From NCBI RefSeq assembly GCF_003952025.1, contig NZ_QXGI01000005.1, positions 62,001-126,000 on the forward strand: a stretch of 64,000 bases of DNA, written 5' to 3'. The notes under the pieces are model-generated. The model saw only the letters and a program-made list of their open reading frames with translations, had not been told where the DNA came from and ran no database searches. This document shows, piece by piece, positions 43,498 through 59,253 of this stretch; the stretch's first letter is position 1; the number at the start of each line of letters is the position of its first letter. The translations under genes and the position numbers were made by a program. The stretch is from Bifidobacterium castoris. GTDB lineage: Bacteria; Actinomycetota; Actinomycetes; Actinomycetales; Bifidobacteriaceae.

Positions 43498-44709
43498 ATG
43501 CAACAGGCGGTCATCAGTGTCGCTGCGCTCACCGACATCGGACGCAGGCGCCGCACGAACCAGGACAGCTGGCTCGCCGAGCGCGGCGTCTACATGGTCT
43601 GCGACGGCATGGGCGGCGAATCGGGCGGCGAGCGCGCAAGCGCGATCGCCGTCGAGGAGCTCGCCCAGCTCGCGCGGGAGGCGTCGCGCACGCGCGACTC
43701 GATCGACGAGACGCTCGAACGCGCGCAGTCGCGCACCCGTGCGCTCGGGCTCACGCTCGGCGGCATCGCCGGCACGACGGTCACCGGCGTCGTGCTGCCG
43801 CAGTGGTTCGCGGCCACCGGCGCGCGGCATGCCGTCGGCGGCGCGGACGACGACGCCGCGGACGTCGCGACGGCCGACGAACTCGAATGCGGCCGCGCGG
43901 ACGGGGCGACGCATTTCGCCGACGCGCACAGGAAGCCGACGACGACGCATCATCCGAAGCACAGCGCGCGGTACAACGCGATCGCGACGCTCGGCGCGAT
44001 CGACGAGCTGCGGCCGTTGTCCGGATTCGGCGACGACTGGGACATGACGCAGCCCGGCGCGGACGCGGCGGACGGGGCCGCGGCGGACGCCGAGCCGGCC
44101 GCGTCCGATGACGGCGCGCGCTTCGGCGAACACCGCGCCGACGTCGCGCCGGACGCATGGTCGATCGCAATCAGGCAGCTGCTGCCGGACGCCGAACCGC
44201 ACGTGTGCTACGTCGTCAACGTCGGCGATTCGCGCACCTACCATATGGCCCCCGGCGCCGACGGCCGCTGGGACGCGGCGTCGCTCACGCAGATCACGCA
44301 CGACCATTCGCGCCGGCAGGAGGCGATCGAGTCCGGCGAGATGACGCCCGAGGAGGCGCAGCGTTCGATCGCGCGCAACGTCATCACGCAGTGCATCGGC
44401 TCGCCGATGGGCATCCGCCCGGATTTCTTCATGGCGGACGCGGCCGGACGGTTCATCATCTGCTCCGACGGCTGCCACGGAGAGATCGATGATGCTACGA
44501 TTGCACACGTTGCAGCGCAGCACGACACGGCCGACGCCGCGGCGCGCGCGTTGATCGACGCGTCGCTGGAGGCTGGTGGCGGCGACAACGTCACCGTCAT
44601 CGTCGTCGACATGCCGTGGGACGCCGAGCGCGCCGAGGCATGGCACTGCGAACGGCTCGAGGTCGACGAGGACCTCTCGGACATCGACGACGCGACGCTG
44701 CAGACGTGA
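43498..44709 (+). CDS. PP2C-family Ser/Thr protein phosphatase
   Basis: A 403-residue metal-dependent phosphatase, the natural counterpart of the cluster kinase. PP2C motifs are present: RRTNQDS near the N terminus, VCDGMGG, VVNVGDSRTYH, CSDGCHGEIDD and GGDNVTVIVVD, so the metal-binding aspartates are kept. Between the motif GTTVTGVVL and the strand HVCYVVNVGDSR lies an insertion of about 110 residues, rich in Ala, Asp and His, absent from standard bacterial PP2C enzymes (about 240 aa). The start is set at 43498, because AGGAAGG ends 6 nt before it and directly abuts the earlier ATG at 43492. Confidence 0.92.
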   Translation: MQQAVISVAALTDIGRRRRTNQDSWLAERGVYMVCDGMGGESGGERASAIAVEELAQLAREASRTRDSIDETLERAQSRTRALGLTLGGIAGTTVTGVVLPQWFAATGARHAVGGADDDAADVATADELECGRADGATHFADAHRKPTTTHHPKHSARYNAIATLGAIDELRPLSGFGDDWDMTQPGADAADGAAADAEPAASDDGARFGEHRADVAPDAWSIAIRQLLPDAEPHVCYVVNVGDSRTYHMAPGADGRWDAASLTQITHDHSRRQEAIESGEMTPEEAQRSIARNVITQCIGSPMGIRPDFFMADAAGRFIICSDGCHGEIDDATIAHVAAQHDTADAAARALIDASLEAGGGDNVTVIVVDMPWDAERAEAWHCERLEVDEDLSDIDDATLQT

Positions 44710-44883
44710 ACGCGGCCGCTGACGGGCGCCGTACGGCCGTGAATACGATTGCACGGCGGATGTGAGACGGCGTGCGATCGAAAGCCGCGAAGACGATAAG
44801 TTAAGAAGACAAGGACATGGATTCGTCCTGCTCCGGCGCATGTTCCACGCGCCGGAACGAGGCGAGGGAAAGAGGAGCACATC

Positions 44884-45717
44884 ATGGTCAGTTACGACGA
44901 CGCCGTGGCGATCATCCAGGACCCGCAGGCCGACCCGGTCACGCTCGCGAAGGTCGCCTACGAGAATCCGGAATTCGGCGCGAACGTAGCCGCGCATCCG
45001 CGCGCCTATCCGGGACTGCTGCGTTGGATCGCGCAGTTCGGCGACGAGCGCGCGCGCACGACCGTCGCGCAGCTCGGCTATCAGGCGCAGCTCGGCGCCG
45101 TCGAGGACCGTCAGGTCGATGACGCCGCAATGGACGAGGCCGCCGCCATCGCCACGGCGATCGACGCCGCGCAGGCGAACGCCGCCGCACGCCCGGCCGC
45201 GAACAACGCGGCCGCCGGCCTCGTCATGGATGCCGCGTCCGCCGGCGCCAACTCGCATCCGATTGCATCCCAGACCGGCACCGTCGAATACGCGAGCGCC
45301 GAGGCGCAGCCGGTCTCCTTCGAGCCGGCGCAGCAGACCGGAGTCGACATGCTCAGCGCGCATTTCGACGACATCGGCATGGACGCGTCGCAAACGAACA
45401 TGGACGCCTCGCAGCCCGCCCTCTCCCCCGCCGTCGCCGCACCCGACATGGCGCAGGCCGAACAGCCGGCGGTGGATCAGGCGCAGCCGGCGCAGGCGTA
45501 CGCGCAGATCCAGGCGACGAACCCCTACGGATTCACGGCCGAGATCGCGATGACGACGCCGGATACGACGGTCATGCAGCAGATCGCGCAGTACGCGCCC
45601 GAACTGCATCCGGCGCTCGCGCAGAACCCGTACATCTATCCGGAACTGCTCAACTGGCTCGGCATGCTCGGCGAACCGGCGACGAACGCGTCGATCGCCC
45701 AGCGCCAGCAGCACTGA
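44884..45717 (+). CDS. Duplicated-domain protein, leucine-rich-repeat-variant-like
   Basis: A 277-residue protein built from two copies of an approximately 50-residue helical unit at each end, joined by an Ala/Gln/Pro-rich linker (about residues 80-205). The copies share the pattern D-x-x-x-x-x-x-x-A-x-x-x-P-E-L/F, then A-x-x-P-x-x-Y-P-x-L-L-x-W (N-terminal HPRAYPGLLRW, C-terminal NPYIYPELLNW). This resembles the leucine-rich-repeat variant domain often attached to FHA or kinase-cluster proteins in bifidobacteria. GAGGAG precedes the ATG. It ends the plus-strand cluster and faces the convergent FHA gene. Probably a protein-binding adaptor; no catalytic motif. Confidence 0.75.
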   Translation: MVSYDDAVAIIQDPQADPVTLAKVAYENPEFGANVAAHPRAYPGLLRWIAQFGDERARTTVAQLGYQAQLGAVEDRQVDDAAMDEAAAIATAIDAAQANAAARPAANNAAAGLVMDAASAGANSHPIASQTGTVEYASAEAQPVSFEPAQQTGVDMLSAHFDDIGMDASQTNMDASQPALSPAVAAPDMAQAEQPAVDQAQPAQAYAQIQATNPYGFTAEIAMTTPDTTVMQQIAQYAPELHPALAQNPYIYPELLNWLGMLGEPATNASIAQRQQH

Positions 45718-45724
45718 GCCCACA

Positions 45725-45790
45725 CGCATACGACCGCGGGGCCGGACGGGGATCATGCGGATTCCCCGGCCGGCCCCGCGGTCGTATGCG
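45725..45790. terminator. Long hairpin between convergent cluster end and FHA gene
   Basis: Perfect 21-bp arms at 45725-45745 and 45770-45790 (outer sequence CGCATACGACCGCGGGG); the 24-nt interior can pair further. It starts 8 bp past the stop of the plus-strand gene and serves as a strong bidirectional terminator for the two convergent genes. Confidence 0.7.
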
Positions 45791-45920
45791 GTTCAATTCG
45801 GTTTGCGAGCATCCCGTGCGGGCCACGACCCGGCATGATCGCAAACCGGACGGAACCGGTCAGCCAGACGTCCGACTTGCCCGGGTCGGCGGGTGATCCG
45901 GACGGTTTGGCGTATGCCAG

Positions 45921-46715
45921 CTATTCGGCGGCGTCCTCGAAATCGAAGATCTGGTCGCCGATGCGCACCTTGCACGGCGCCGTGAGCCTCATCGGCGTGC
46001 CTTTGACGACCTGGCGCTCGTCTTCGCCGTCGACTACGTAGGTGCCGTTGAGCGAACCGTAGTCCTCGATCCACAGCGAACCGTCCTGGTCGAAGCTGAT
46101 CGCCGCATGGTTGCGCGAGACGGTGCGCGTCGGGTCGACGAGCCGCACCGACTTCGCACCCTGCGGGATGTCCTGCGACGGCTTGCGTCCCATGAGCACG
46201 CCCATGTCGACGACGATGCTCTGGCCGGTGACCTCGTTGACGAGGCGGTAGACGTGGCGCGGCTCCTTCTTCATGAAAGCCGTCGACAGCACGGTGCCGT
46301 CCCATTCGTCGCTGCCCTCGGCGCCTTCCTCGGCCGTGTACTCGAGGTCGTCGCCCAGATGCGCGTTGTAGGAATCGTCCGGGATGAGCGCCGGCTGTTC
46401 CGACGTCGTCGCGCCGATATGCGCCTCCGCGTGGAGCGACTCCGCGGCCGCAACCGGCTCGGGCTGCGCGAATGCCGACGCGGCGTCGGAGGACGGTTGC
46501 CCGTCCATCGCGCCCGCTCCGGCCACGGCCGGCTCCGGCTGCGCTGTGGCGACCGGCTGCGCGTCCGTCGACGCGGGCCGCGCCTCGAAGATGTCCTGCT
46601 GGGTGGTCTGCTGCGGCGCGGCATCGCCGTGTTCGGGGACGAGCATGTCCGCTTCGACTTCATCGTCGGCGTACCAGCCCATCTCGGGCGCCGGAGGATA
46701 CGGTAATTTCTGCAT
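45921..46715 (-). CDS. FHA-domain protein
   Basis: A 264-residue cytoplasmic protein with a C-terminal forkhead-associated domain (about residues 155-262). The phosphothreonine-binding residues are visible: GRKP at 177-180, SRNHA at 200-204 and GSLNGTY at 220-226. The N-terminal 135 residues are Pro/Ala/Gln-rich and acidic. Just before the FHA domain, EWDGTVLSTAF (Thr141) matches the T-V-L-A motifs of the MoxR tail; in GarA/OdhI-type proteins a phosphorylated threonine ahead of the FHA domain binds it in cis, so the same switch is plausible here. The gene faces the kinase cluster and is separated from rpoC by a long palindromic terminator. The start has only a weak GGA ribosome site. Confidence 0.9.
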   Translation of the reverse strand: MQKLPYPPAPEMGWYADDEVEADMLVPEHGDAAPQQTTQQDIFEARPASTDAQPVATAQPEPAVAGAGAMDGQPSSDAASAFAQPEPVAAAESLHAEAHIGATTSEQPALIPDDSYNAHLGDDLEYTAEEGAEGSDEWDGTVLSTAFMKKEPRHVYRLVNEVTGQSIVVDMGVLMGRKPSQDIPQGAKSVRLVDPTRTVSRNHAAISFDQDGSLWIEDYGSLNGTYVVDGEDERQVVKGTPMRLTAPCKVRIGDQIFDFEDAAE

Positions 46716-46827
46716 ATTCCAGTCTTAGCACACCGGATTGGAAAACCGCGCACTGCCGCCACGGTATGGACGGCCCGCGGAAGGCCGTGTCCGGCAACGC
46801 CGCCGCCAAGGCCGGACGGATACGGCA

Positions 46828-46867
46828 AAGGGGCGCGGTCCGTGCATGCATGCACGGACCGCGCCCC
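46828..46867 (-). terminator. Perfect 40-bp palindrome downstream of rpoC
   Basis: Left half AGGGGCGCGGTCCGTGCATG (46828-46847) is followed without a spacer by its exact reverse complement. It lies 55 bp past the rpoC stop, and on the minus strand is followed by a short T run. Probable terminator of the rpoB-rpoC operon. Confidence 0.7.
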
Positions 46868-46921
46868 TCATTCAGACCGCCGCCGGCGCGCATCGCGCCG
46901 ACGGTCGCCGGTCAGCATCGG

Positions 46922-50950
<4,029 letters not shown>

Positions 50951-51003
50951 TTACGTTTGTCCTGTCTGTGTAGGTTCTTGTTTCTCTTGAATGACTCGTG
51001 TGA

Positions 51004-54564
<3,561 letters not shown>

Positions 54565-54707
54565 TGGACGTTCCTTATCGCTGCTTGTTGTTCGTAACTA
54601 TGCTCACGGTCAGAAGCGCGGTCACCGGCCGCCATATGCCTGGGTGCGCGGGCGCTTCGTCTTCGATAGCATGCCCGCCATATGACATACTAAGACACGA
54701 AATCAAT

Positions 54708-54736
54708 ATACTACCGTTTCCAACCAACGGTCGCAA
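54708..54736 (-). promoter_or_regulatory. Promoter of the rpoB-rpoC operon
   Basis: On the minus strand TTGCGA (54731-54736) and TAGTAT (54708-54713) are separated by exactly 17 bp, a good housekeeping sigma-factor match in an AT-rich stretch of an otherwise GC-rich genome. Transcription would start near 54701, leaving a leader of about 137 nt before rpoB. Confidence 0.55.
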
Positions 54737-54805
54737 TCGGTATTCCAAAAATGTGAGCAATATCACATAACAATGCGCGTCGCCGCCGACGTCCGCCCGC
54801 GCCGC

Positions 54806-55528
54806 TCACCCGACGGTGAAGGCCACCGACTTGCTCTCGACATGCGTGTCGCCGTCGATGACGAGCTGCGCCGTGTACGAGCCGCGGTCGACATGCGGCA
54901 GATCCGCCGACGCCTTGCATTCGTCGCCGGAGCGCACCGTGTCCCAGACGATCTTCTGCTCGTCGGTCACGCCCTCCATCATCAGCAGCGGACGGTACGT
55001 CGCCTCGCAGGCGTCGGAACGCCACACCGTGTCCTCGCCCGACTTGATGACGAGCACGCGCGAGTCGTCGGCGCCGTCGACGAAACAGCCGGCCGGGTCG
55101 GAGCCGACGTACGTCATCGTCGCCGTGAACTCGAGCGAGCCGCCGAGCGGCACGACGTCGGCCGCCGGCGTCAGCGTCATCTGCAGGTTCTTCGCCGTGC
55201 AGTCCTTCACCTTGCTCGTCTGCGGCGGCGCCGGCACCGCGGAACGCGACACGGCCATGCGGTCAGCGGCGCCGATCCAGTCATGCGCGGCCACGGCGCC
55301 GCGGATCAGGCTGTAGACGCACAGCACGCACACGATCAGGAACACGAGCAGGCCGGCGAAGAACACAAGGCGCCGCTTGCGGTACATCGCGCGACGGCGC
55401 TTGGACATCGCGCGCTTGCGCGGCTTCGCGCCCCCCTTCGGCGCTGGACGCGGCGATCGGGACGACGACGCGCCCGACGAACGCTGCGGACGGTTCGACG
55501 ACGTGCGCTGATGTGGTGGCTTCGGCAT
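54806..55528 (-). CDS. Membrane-anchored hypothetical protein with extracellular beta domain
   Basis: A 240-residue protein of unknown family. Residues 1-55 are very basic and Ser/Pro/Arg-rich (PKGGAKPRKRAMSKRRRAMYRKRR), followed by one transmembrane helix (about 57-77, VFFAGLLVFLIVCVLCVYSL). The outside part looks like a beta-sandwich with paired cysteines (KDCTAKNLQMTL, GCFVDGADD, SDACEATYRP, GDECKASADL), reminiscent of bacterial Ig-like or cell-envelope stress proteins. The start is the ATG at 55528; another in-frame ATG at 55537 is possible. It lies 43 bp downstream of mutY and upstream of rpoB on the same strand. Actinobacteria often have such small positively charged anchored proteins; no function can be given. 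Confidence 0.75.
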   Translation of the reverse strand: MPKPPHQRTSSNRPQRSSGASSSRSPRPAPKGGAKPRKRAMSKRRRAMYRKRRLVFFAGLLVFLIVCVLCVYSLIRGAVAAHDWIGAADRMAVSRSAVPAPPQTSKVKDCTAKNLQMTLTPAADVVPLGGSLEFTATMTYVGSDPAGCFVDGADDSRVLVIKSGEDTVWRSDACEATYRPLLMMEGVTDEQKIVWDTVRSGDECKASADLPHVDRGSYTAQLVIDGDTHVESKSVAFTVG

Positions 55529-55571
55529 GGTCACCATCTTATCCACGCCGCCCACCCGAAACCGACGGCCG

Positions 55572-56549
55572 CTACGCCGGCAGCCGCACGCCGTGGCCGT
55601 CGACGATCTCGACCAGGCCGTCCTCATCGAGCGAGGCGATGCAGCGGTCGAGCTGCACGCCGTCCGCCCACAGCCGCGCCGCCGCCTCATGCGACAGGAC
55701 GCCGTGCGCGTCGTCCGGCAGCTCGCGCAGCGCCTGCATGACGAGGCCGCGCACCTGCCGGTCGGTGCCGGCGAAACGCTGCCGCGGCCTCGTGCGCCGC
55801 TCCCCCAGACGCGGCCGACCGGCGGCCAGGAAGAGGCAGCGCTCCCGCAGCGGGCAGTCGTCGCACTCCGGCTGTTTCGCCGTGCACACGAGCGCGCCGA
55901 GCTCCATGACCGCCTGGTTCCATGTCGCGCTCGCGCCCGCGTCGTCCGGCAGCACGACGTCGGCGAGCGCGCGCTCGAGCGCGCTCGCGGCGCCGCCGAG
56001 CGACTCCTCGCCGAGGAACACGCGGCTGAGCACGCGGCGGATGTTCGTGTCGATGACGACGATGCGCTCGCCGTAGGCGAAACTGAGCACGGCGCTCGCC
56101 GTGTAGTCGCCGATGCCGGGAAGCGCCGTGAGCGCCGCGTAGTCGCGCGGCAGCCCGTCGCGGCATTCGGCGGCGACGACGCGCGCGCATTCCTGCAGCC
56201 GCAGCGCGCGGCGCGGGTAGCCCAAGCGCCCCCACGCCTCGAGGACGTCGGCGCGCGGCGCGGCGGCGAGGGCGGCGGCGTCGGGCCATCGTCGCATCCA
56301 CGCGCTCCAGTACGGCACGACCCTGCCCATCTGCGTCTGCTGGCTCATGACCTCGCACACGAGGACGCCCCATGGCGATGTGCGGCCGTCGCGCCACGGC
56401 AGCTCGCGCGCGTGCATGTCCCACCATGCGAACAACGGCCGGCGCAGCTGTTCGGCGAGCCGCCGCGCGGCCCGGGCGCGCGGGACGCCGAGGACGTCGC
56501 GCGGATCGGCGGGCTGCTTCGTGCGCGCCGTCTTCGTTCGTGTGACCAT
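55572..56549 (-). CDS. mutY: A/G-specific adenine DNA glycosylase
   Basis: Base-excision repair enzyme that removes adenine opposite 8-oxoguanine. The 325-residue protein has the HhH-GPD core (LPGIGDYTASAV with the catalytic Asp in VIDTNIRRVLSR) and the C-terminal iron-sulfur loop C-x6-C-x2-C-x5-C (VCTAKQPECDDCPLRERC). The N-terminal signature WRDGRTSPWGVLVCEVMSQQTQ is typical of MutY. The short C-terminal extension ends in a winged-helix-like stretch instead of a full NUDIX-like domain, which is common in actinobacteria. The start at 56549 gives MVTRTKTARTK; trmL is divergent, with 63 bp between the starts. Confidence 0.93.
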   Translation of the reverse strand: MVTRTKTARTKQPADPRDVLGVPRARAARRLAEQLRRPLFAWWDMHARELPWRDGRTSPWGVLVCEVMSQQTQMGRVVPYWSAWMRRWPDAAALAAAPRADVLEAWGRLGYPRRALRLQECARVVAAECRDGLPRDYAALTALPGIGDYTASAVLSFAYGERIVVIDTNIRRVLSRVFLGEESLGGAASALERALADVVLPDDAGASATWNQAVMELGALVCTAKQPECDDCPLRERCLFLAAGRPRLGERRTRPRQRFAGTDRQVRGLVMQALRELPDDAHGVLSHEAAARLWADGVQLDRCIASLDEDGLVEIVDGHGVRLPA

Positions 56550-56612
56550 AGCCACGCCATTGTAGTGGAGCGCGCGCGGTTGGGAAAGCGCGCGTCGCAC
56601 CGGGGCAATATC

Positions 56613-57293
56613 GTGTGTCACGTGACGAATGAAGCAACGAATCCCGCGCACGCCGCGGCCGCCGGCGTCGATCCGGAAGCCCAGGTGGAGAAGATGTTCG
56701 AGTACGGCTACCGCAAGTCGAACTACGGCCCCGACGAACTCGTGACCGACGCGCACGGCAATCCGATCTCGGTCGTCGACGCGATGATGTCGGCGAAGGA
56801 GGCGGCGAACACGCCGACGTCGACGCCGCATCTGTGCTACTACTCCCCGCGCATCCCCGGCAACACCGGCTCGGCGATCCGCCTGTGCGCGGTCACCGGC
56901 ACGATCCTGCACCTCGTGGAGCCGCTCGGCTTCAATCTGCGCGACACGAAGCTGCGCCGCGCCGGCCTCGACTACCATGACATGGCGCATGTCGTGCTCC
57001 ATCCGGACTTCGAGGACCTCGTCGAGTCGATGCCCGATTCGCGCATCATCGCGTTCACCGCGCATGCGACGAAGCTGTACACCGAGGTCGAGTACAGGCC
57101 GACCGACATCCTGCTGTTCGGCCCCGAGCCGGGCAACATCCCCGATCCGACCGACATCATGTTCGGCCCGCATGTCGCCGAGCAGGTGCGCCTGCCGATG
57201 CGCCCGAGCCTGCGCAGCCTGAACCTGACGAACTGCGCGTCGATCGCGATCTACGAGGCGTGGAGGCAGCTCGGATTTGATGGGGGCCGATGA
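56613..57293 (+). CDS. trmL: tRNA (cytidine/uridine-2'-O-)-methyltransferase TrmL, SPOUT family
   Basis: A 226-residue SPOUT methyltransferase that modifies the wobble base of some leucine tRNAs. The knot motifs are visible: CYYSPRIPGNTGSAIRLCAVT, LHLVEPLGFNLRDTKLRRAGLDY, LLFGPEPGNIPD and the C-terminal RSLNLTNCASIAIYEAWRQ. It has an N-terminal extension of about 70 residues relative to the roughly 155-aa enterobacterial enzyme. I set the start at GTG 56613, because a GGGG ribosome site lies 7 nt upstream; a GTG at 56622 is the alternative. It ends 5 bp before a 68-bp perfect palindrome. Confidence 0.88.
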   Translation: MCHVTNEATNPAHAAAAGVDPEAQVEKMFEYGYRKSNYGPDELVTDAHGNPISVVDAMMSAKEAANTPTSTPHLCYYSPRIPGNTGSAIRLCAVTGTILHLVEPLGFNLRDTKLRRAGLDYHDMAHVVLHPDFEDLVESMPDSRIIAFTAHATKLYTEVEYRPTDILLFGPEPGNIPDPTDIMFGPHVAEQVRLPMRPSLRSLNLTNCASIAIYEAWRQLGFDGGR

Positions 57294-57297
57294 ACAT

Positions 57298-57365
57298 CCA
57301 CCCCGAAATGCGAGATGGGCGTGCGTCAACCGGTTGACGCACGCCCATCTCGCATTTCGGGGTGG
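57298..57365. terminator. 68-bp perfect, loopless palindrome between convergent genes
   Basis: The 34-nt left arm (57298-57331, beginning CCACCCCGAAATGCGAGATG) is followed with no spacer by its exact reverse complement (57332-57365). It fills the gap between the stop codons of trmL and the convergent PFL gene. It probably works as a bidirectional terminator, though its length and the lack of a loop are unusual and may mark a repeat family. Confidence 0.75.
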
Positions 57366-57369
57366 GGTC

Positions 57370-58734
57370 TCAGTTCTTGAAGCTGTGAATCGGGGCCGGG
57401 ATGCGGCCGCCGCGCGTCACGAAGGCCTCGCAGCTCGCCGTGTTCACCGGCATGATCGGCGCGTAGCCCATCAGGCCGCCGAAGTTCGCCATCTGGCCGA
57501 CGGTCTTGCCTACGACCGGGATGATGCGCACCGCCGTCGTCTTCTGGTTGACCATGCCGATCGCGGATTCGTCGGCGATGATGCCGGAGATCGTCGAGGC
57601 CGGCGTGTCGCCGGGGATCGCGATCATGTCGAGGCCGACCGAGCACACGCAGGTCATCGCCTCGAGCTTCTCGATCGTCAGGCAGCCGCTTTCGGCCGCG
57701 TCGATCATGTTCTTGTCCTCGGAGACCGGGATGAACGCGCCGGACAGACCGCCGACGTACGAGGACGCCATGATGCCGCCCTTCTTGACCTGGTCGTTGA
57801 GCATCGCGAGCGCGGCCGTCGTGCCGGGGCCGCCCACCTGCGCCAGACCCATCTTCTCGAGCACCTCGCCGACCGAGTCGCCGACGGCCGGCGTCGGCGC
57901 GAGCGACAGGTCGATGATGCCGAAGGGCACGCCGAGGCGCTTCGACGCCTCCTGTGCGACGAGCTGGCCGACGCGCGTGATCTTGAACGCGGTGCGCTTG
58001 ATCGTCTCGCACAGGAACTCGAAGTCCTTGCCGACGGCGGCGTCGAGCGCGCGCGAGACGACGCCCGGCCCGGATACGCCGACGTTGATGACGGCGTCGC
58101 CCTCGGTCACGCCGTGGAAGCCGCCCGCCATGAACGGGTTGTCGTCCGGCGCGTTGCAGAACGCGACGAACTTGACGCAGCCGTAGGAGTCGTTGTCGGC
58201 GGTCGCCTCGGCGATCTCCTTGATGATGTGGCCGAGCATGTCGACGGCGTTCATGTCGATGCCGGTCTTCGTCGAGCCGACGTTGACCGACGAGCAGACG
58301 ATGTCGGTCTCGCTCAGCGCGGCCGGCAGCGAGCGGATGAGCAGCTCCTCGGCCGGCGTCATCGACTTCGATACGAGCGCCGAGTAGCCGCCGATGAGGT
58401 CGACGCCGACCGTCTTCGCGGCGCGGTCGAGCGCGTGCGCGATCTTGACGAAGTCGGCGCTCGTCCTGCAGCAGCTCGCGCCGACGAGCGCGATCGGCGT
58501 CACCGTGATGCGCTTGTTGACGATCGGGATGCCGAAGTCGCGTTCGATCGACTCGCCGGTGGAGACGAGGTCCTTCGCGTAGGTCGTGATTTTGTCGTAG
58601 ATCTTGCCGCAGGTCTCGTCGACGTCGGTCGTCGCGCAATCCATGAGGCTGATGCCCATCGTGATCGTGCGCACGTCGAGCTTCTCCTGCTCGATCATCT
58701 GGTTGGTCTCGTGGACCTCCATGATATTCAGCAT
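57370..58734 (-). CDS. PFL-family protein (UPF0210/DUF711)
   Basis: A 454-residue protein of the conserved DUF711 family, which is distantly related to pyruvate formate-lyase-type folds but whose reaction is not established. Conserved blocks are present, for example the N-terminal MISLMDC-type stretch ([12 protein letters not shown]), [49 protein letters not shown] and [22 protein letters not shown]. The gene lies 66 bp downstream of the small ACT-domain gene; this pair is adjacent in many Gram-positive bacteria, which suggests the ACT protein is its regulatory partner. The start at 58734 gives [14 protein letters not shown]. Confidence 0.9.
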   Translation of the reverse strand: MLNIMEVHETNQMIEQEKLDVRTITMGISLMDCATTDVDETCGKIYDKITTYAKDLVSTGESIERDFGIPIVNKRITVTPIALVGASCCRTSADFVKIAHALDRAAKTVGVDLIGGYSALVSKSMTPAEELLIRSLPAALSETDIVCSSVNVGSTKTGIDMNAVDMLGHIIKEIAEATADNDSYGCVKFVAFCNAPDDNPFMAGGFHGVTEGDAVINVGVSGPGVVSRALDAAVGKDFEFLCETIKRTAFKITRVGQLVAQEASKRLGVPFGIIDLSLAPTPAVGDSVGEVLEKMGLAQVGGPGTTAALAMLNDQVKKGGIMASSYVGGLSGAFIPVSEDKNMIDAAESGCLTIEKLEAMTCVCSVGLDMIAIPGDTPASTISGIIADESAIGMVNQKTTAVRIIPVVGKTVGQMANFGGLMGYAPIMPVNTASCEAFVTRGGRIPAPIHSFKN

Positions 58735-58800
58735 GCTGGTTCCTTCCGGCCTCTGGCCTGTTGCGTTCGGGTTGGCGGCCGCGCCGGCCGCCGCGCGTCC

Positions 58801-59073
58801 TCAGACGCGGTGCATCTTCGTGAAGATCTCCTCGCGCTGGCAGCGGATGCGCACGCCGATGTCCTCGCCGAGGGCCTCGAGGTCGTCGACGATCGTCTCG
58901 AACGCGACGTCGGCGTCCGAGTAGTCGACGATCATCATCATGTTGAAGAATCCGTCGATGATCGTCTGCGAAATGTCGAGCACGTTCGTGTGGTGCTCGG
59001 AGAGGTACGTGCAGACACGAGCGATGATGCCGACGGTGTCCTGACCGACGACGGTGATGATTGCCTTGTTCAT
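58801..59073 (-). CDS. ACT-domain protein (UPF0237)
   Basis: A 90-residue stand-alone ACT domain (MNKAIITVVGQDTVGIIARV, then FFNMMMIVDYSD), a fold that normally binds amino acids as a regulatory signal. It is transcribed immediately before the DUF711/PFL-family gene, its usual partner. The start at 59073 has GGGAG close upstream and fits the family; the open frame upstream to 59127 adds 18 residues without homology. Confidence 0.92.
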   Translation of the reverse strand: MNKAIITVVGQDTVGIIARVCTYLSEHHTNVLDISQTIIDGFFNMMMIVDYSDADVAFETIVDDLEALGEDIGVRIRCQREEIFTKMHRV

Positions 59074-59193
59074 GGATCTCCCTGGGTCTCGGGCGCGGTC
59101 GCCTTGAAAAGTACCGGCAAGCCCCAAGTATAGGGAAGAGCTGTGCCAAGTTCGACGGCGTTCCGCATGTCAGGACGTCGGGCGCATACGGCC

Positions 59194-59240
59194 GGCGGCC
59201 CGCGCCGCGCCCGCCGGTACGGGGCGCGGCGCGGGCCGCC
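59194..59240 (-). terminator. GC-rich hairpin downstream of the sortase gene
   Basis: Perfect 19-bp arms (59194-59212, GGCGGCCCGCGCCGCGCCC, and 59222-59240) with a 9-nt loop, 13 bp past the sortase stop. No T-tract follows. It probably insulates the sortase from the ACT-PFL operon. Confidence 0.65.
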
Positions 59241-59253
59241 TGTGCCGGGTCGC

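Noticed and set aside
40738-45756. A 1672-codon minus-strand frame spanning several cluster genes
   Set aside because: It crosses multiple well-supported plus-strand genes and their overlaps; composition is typical of antisense shadows.
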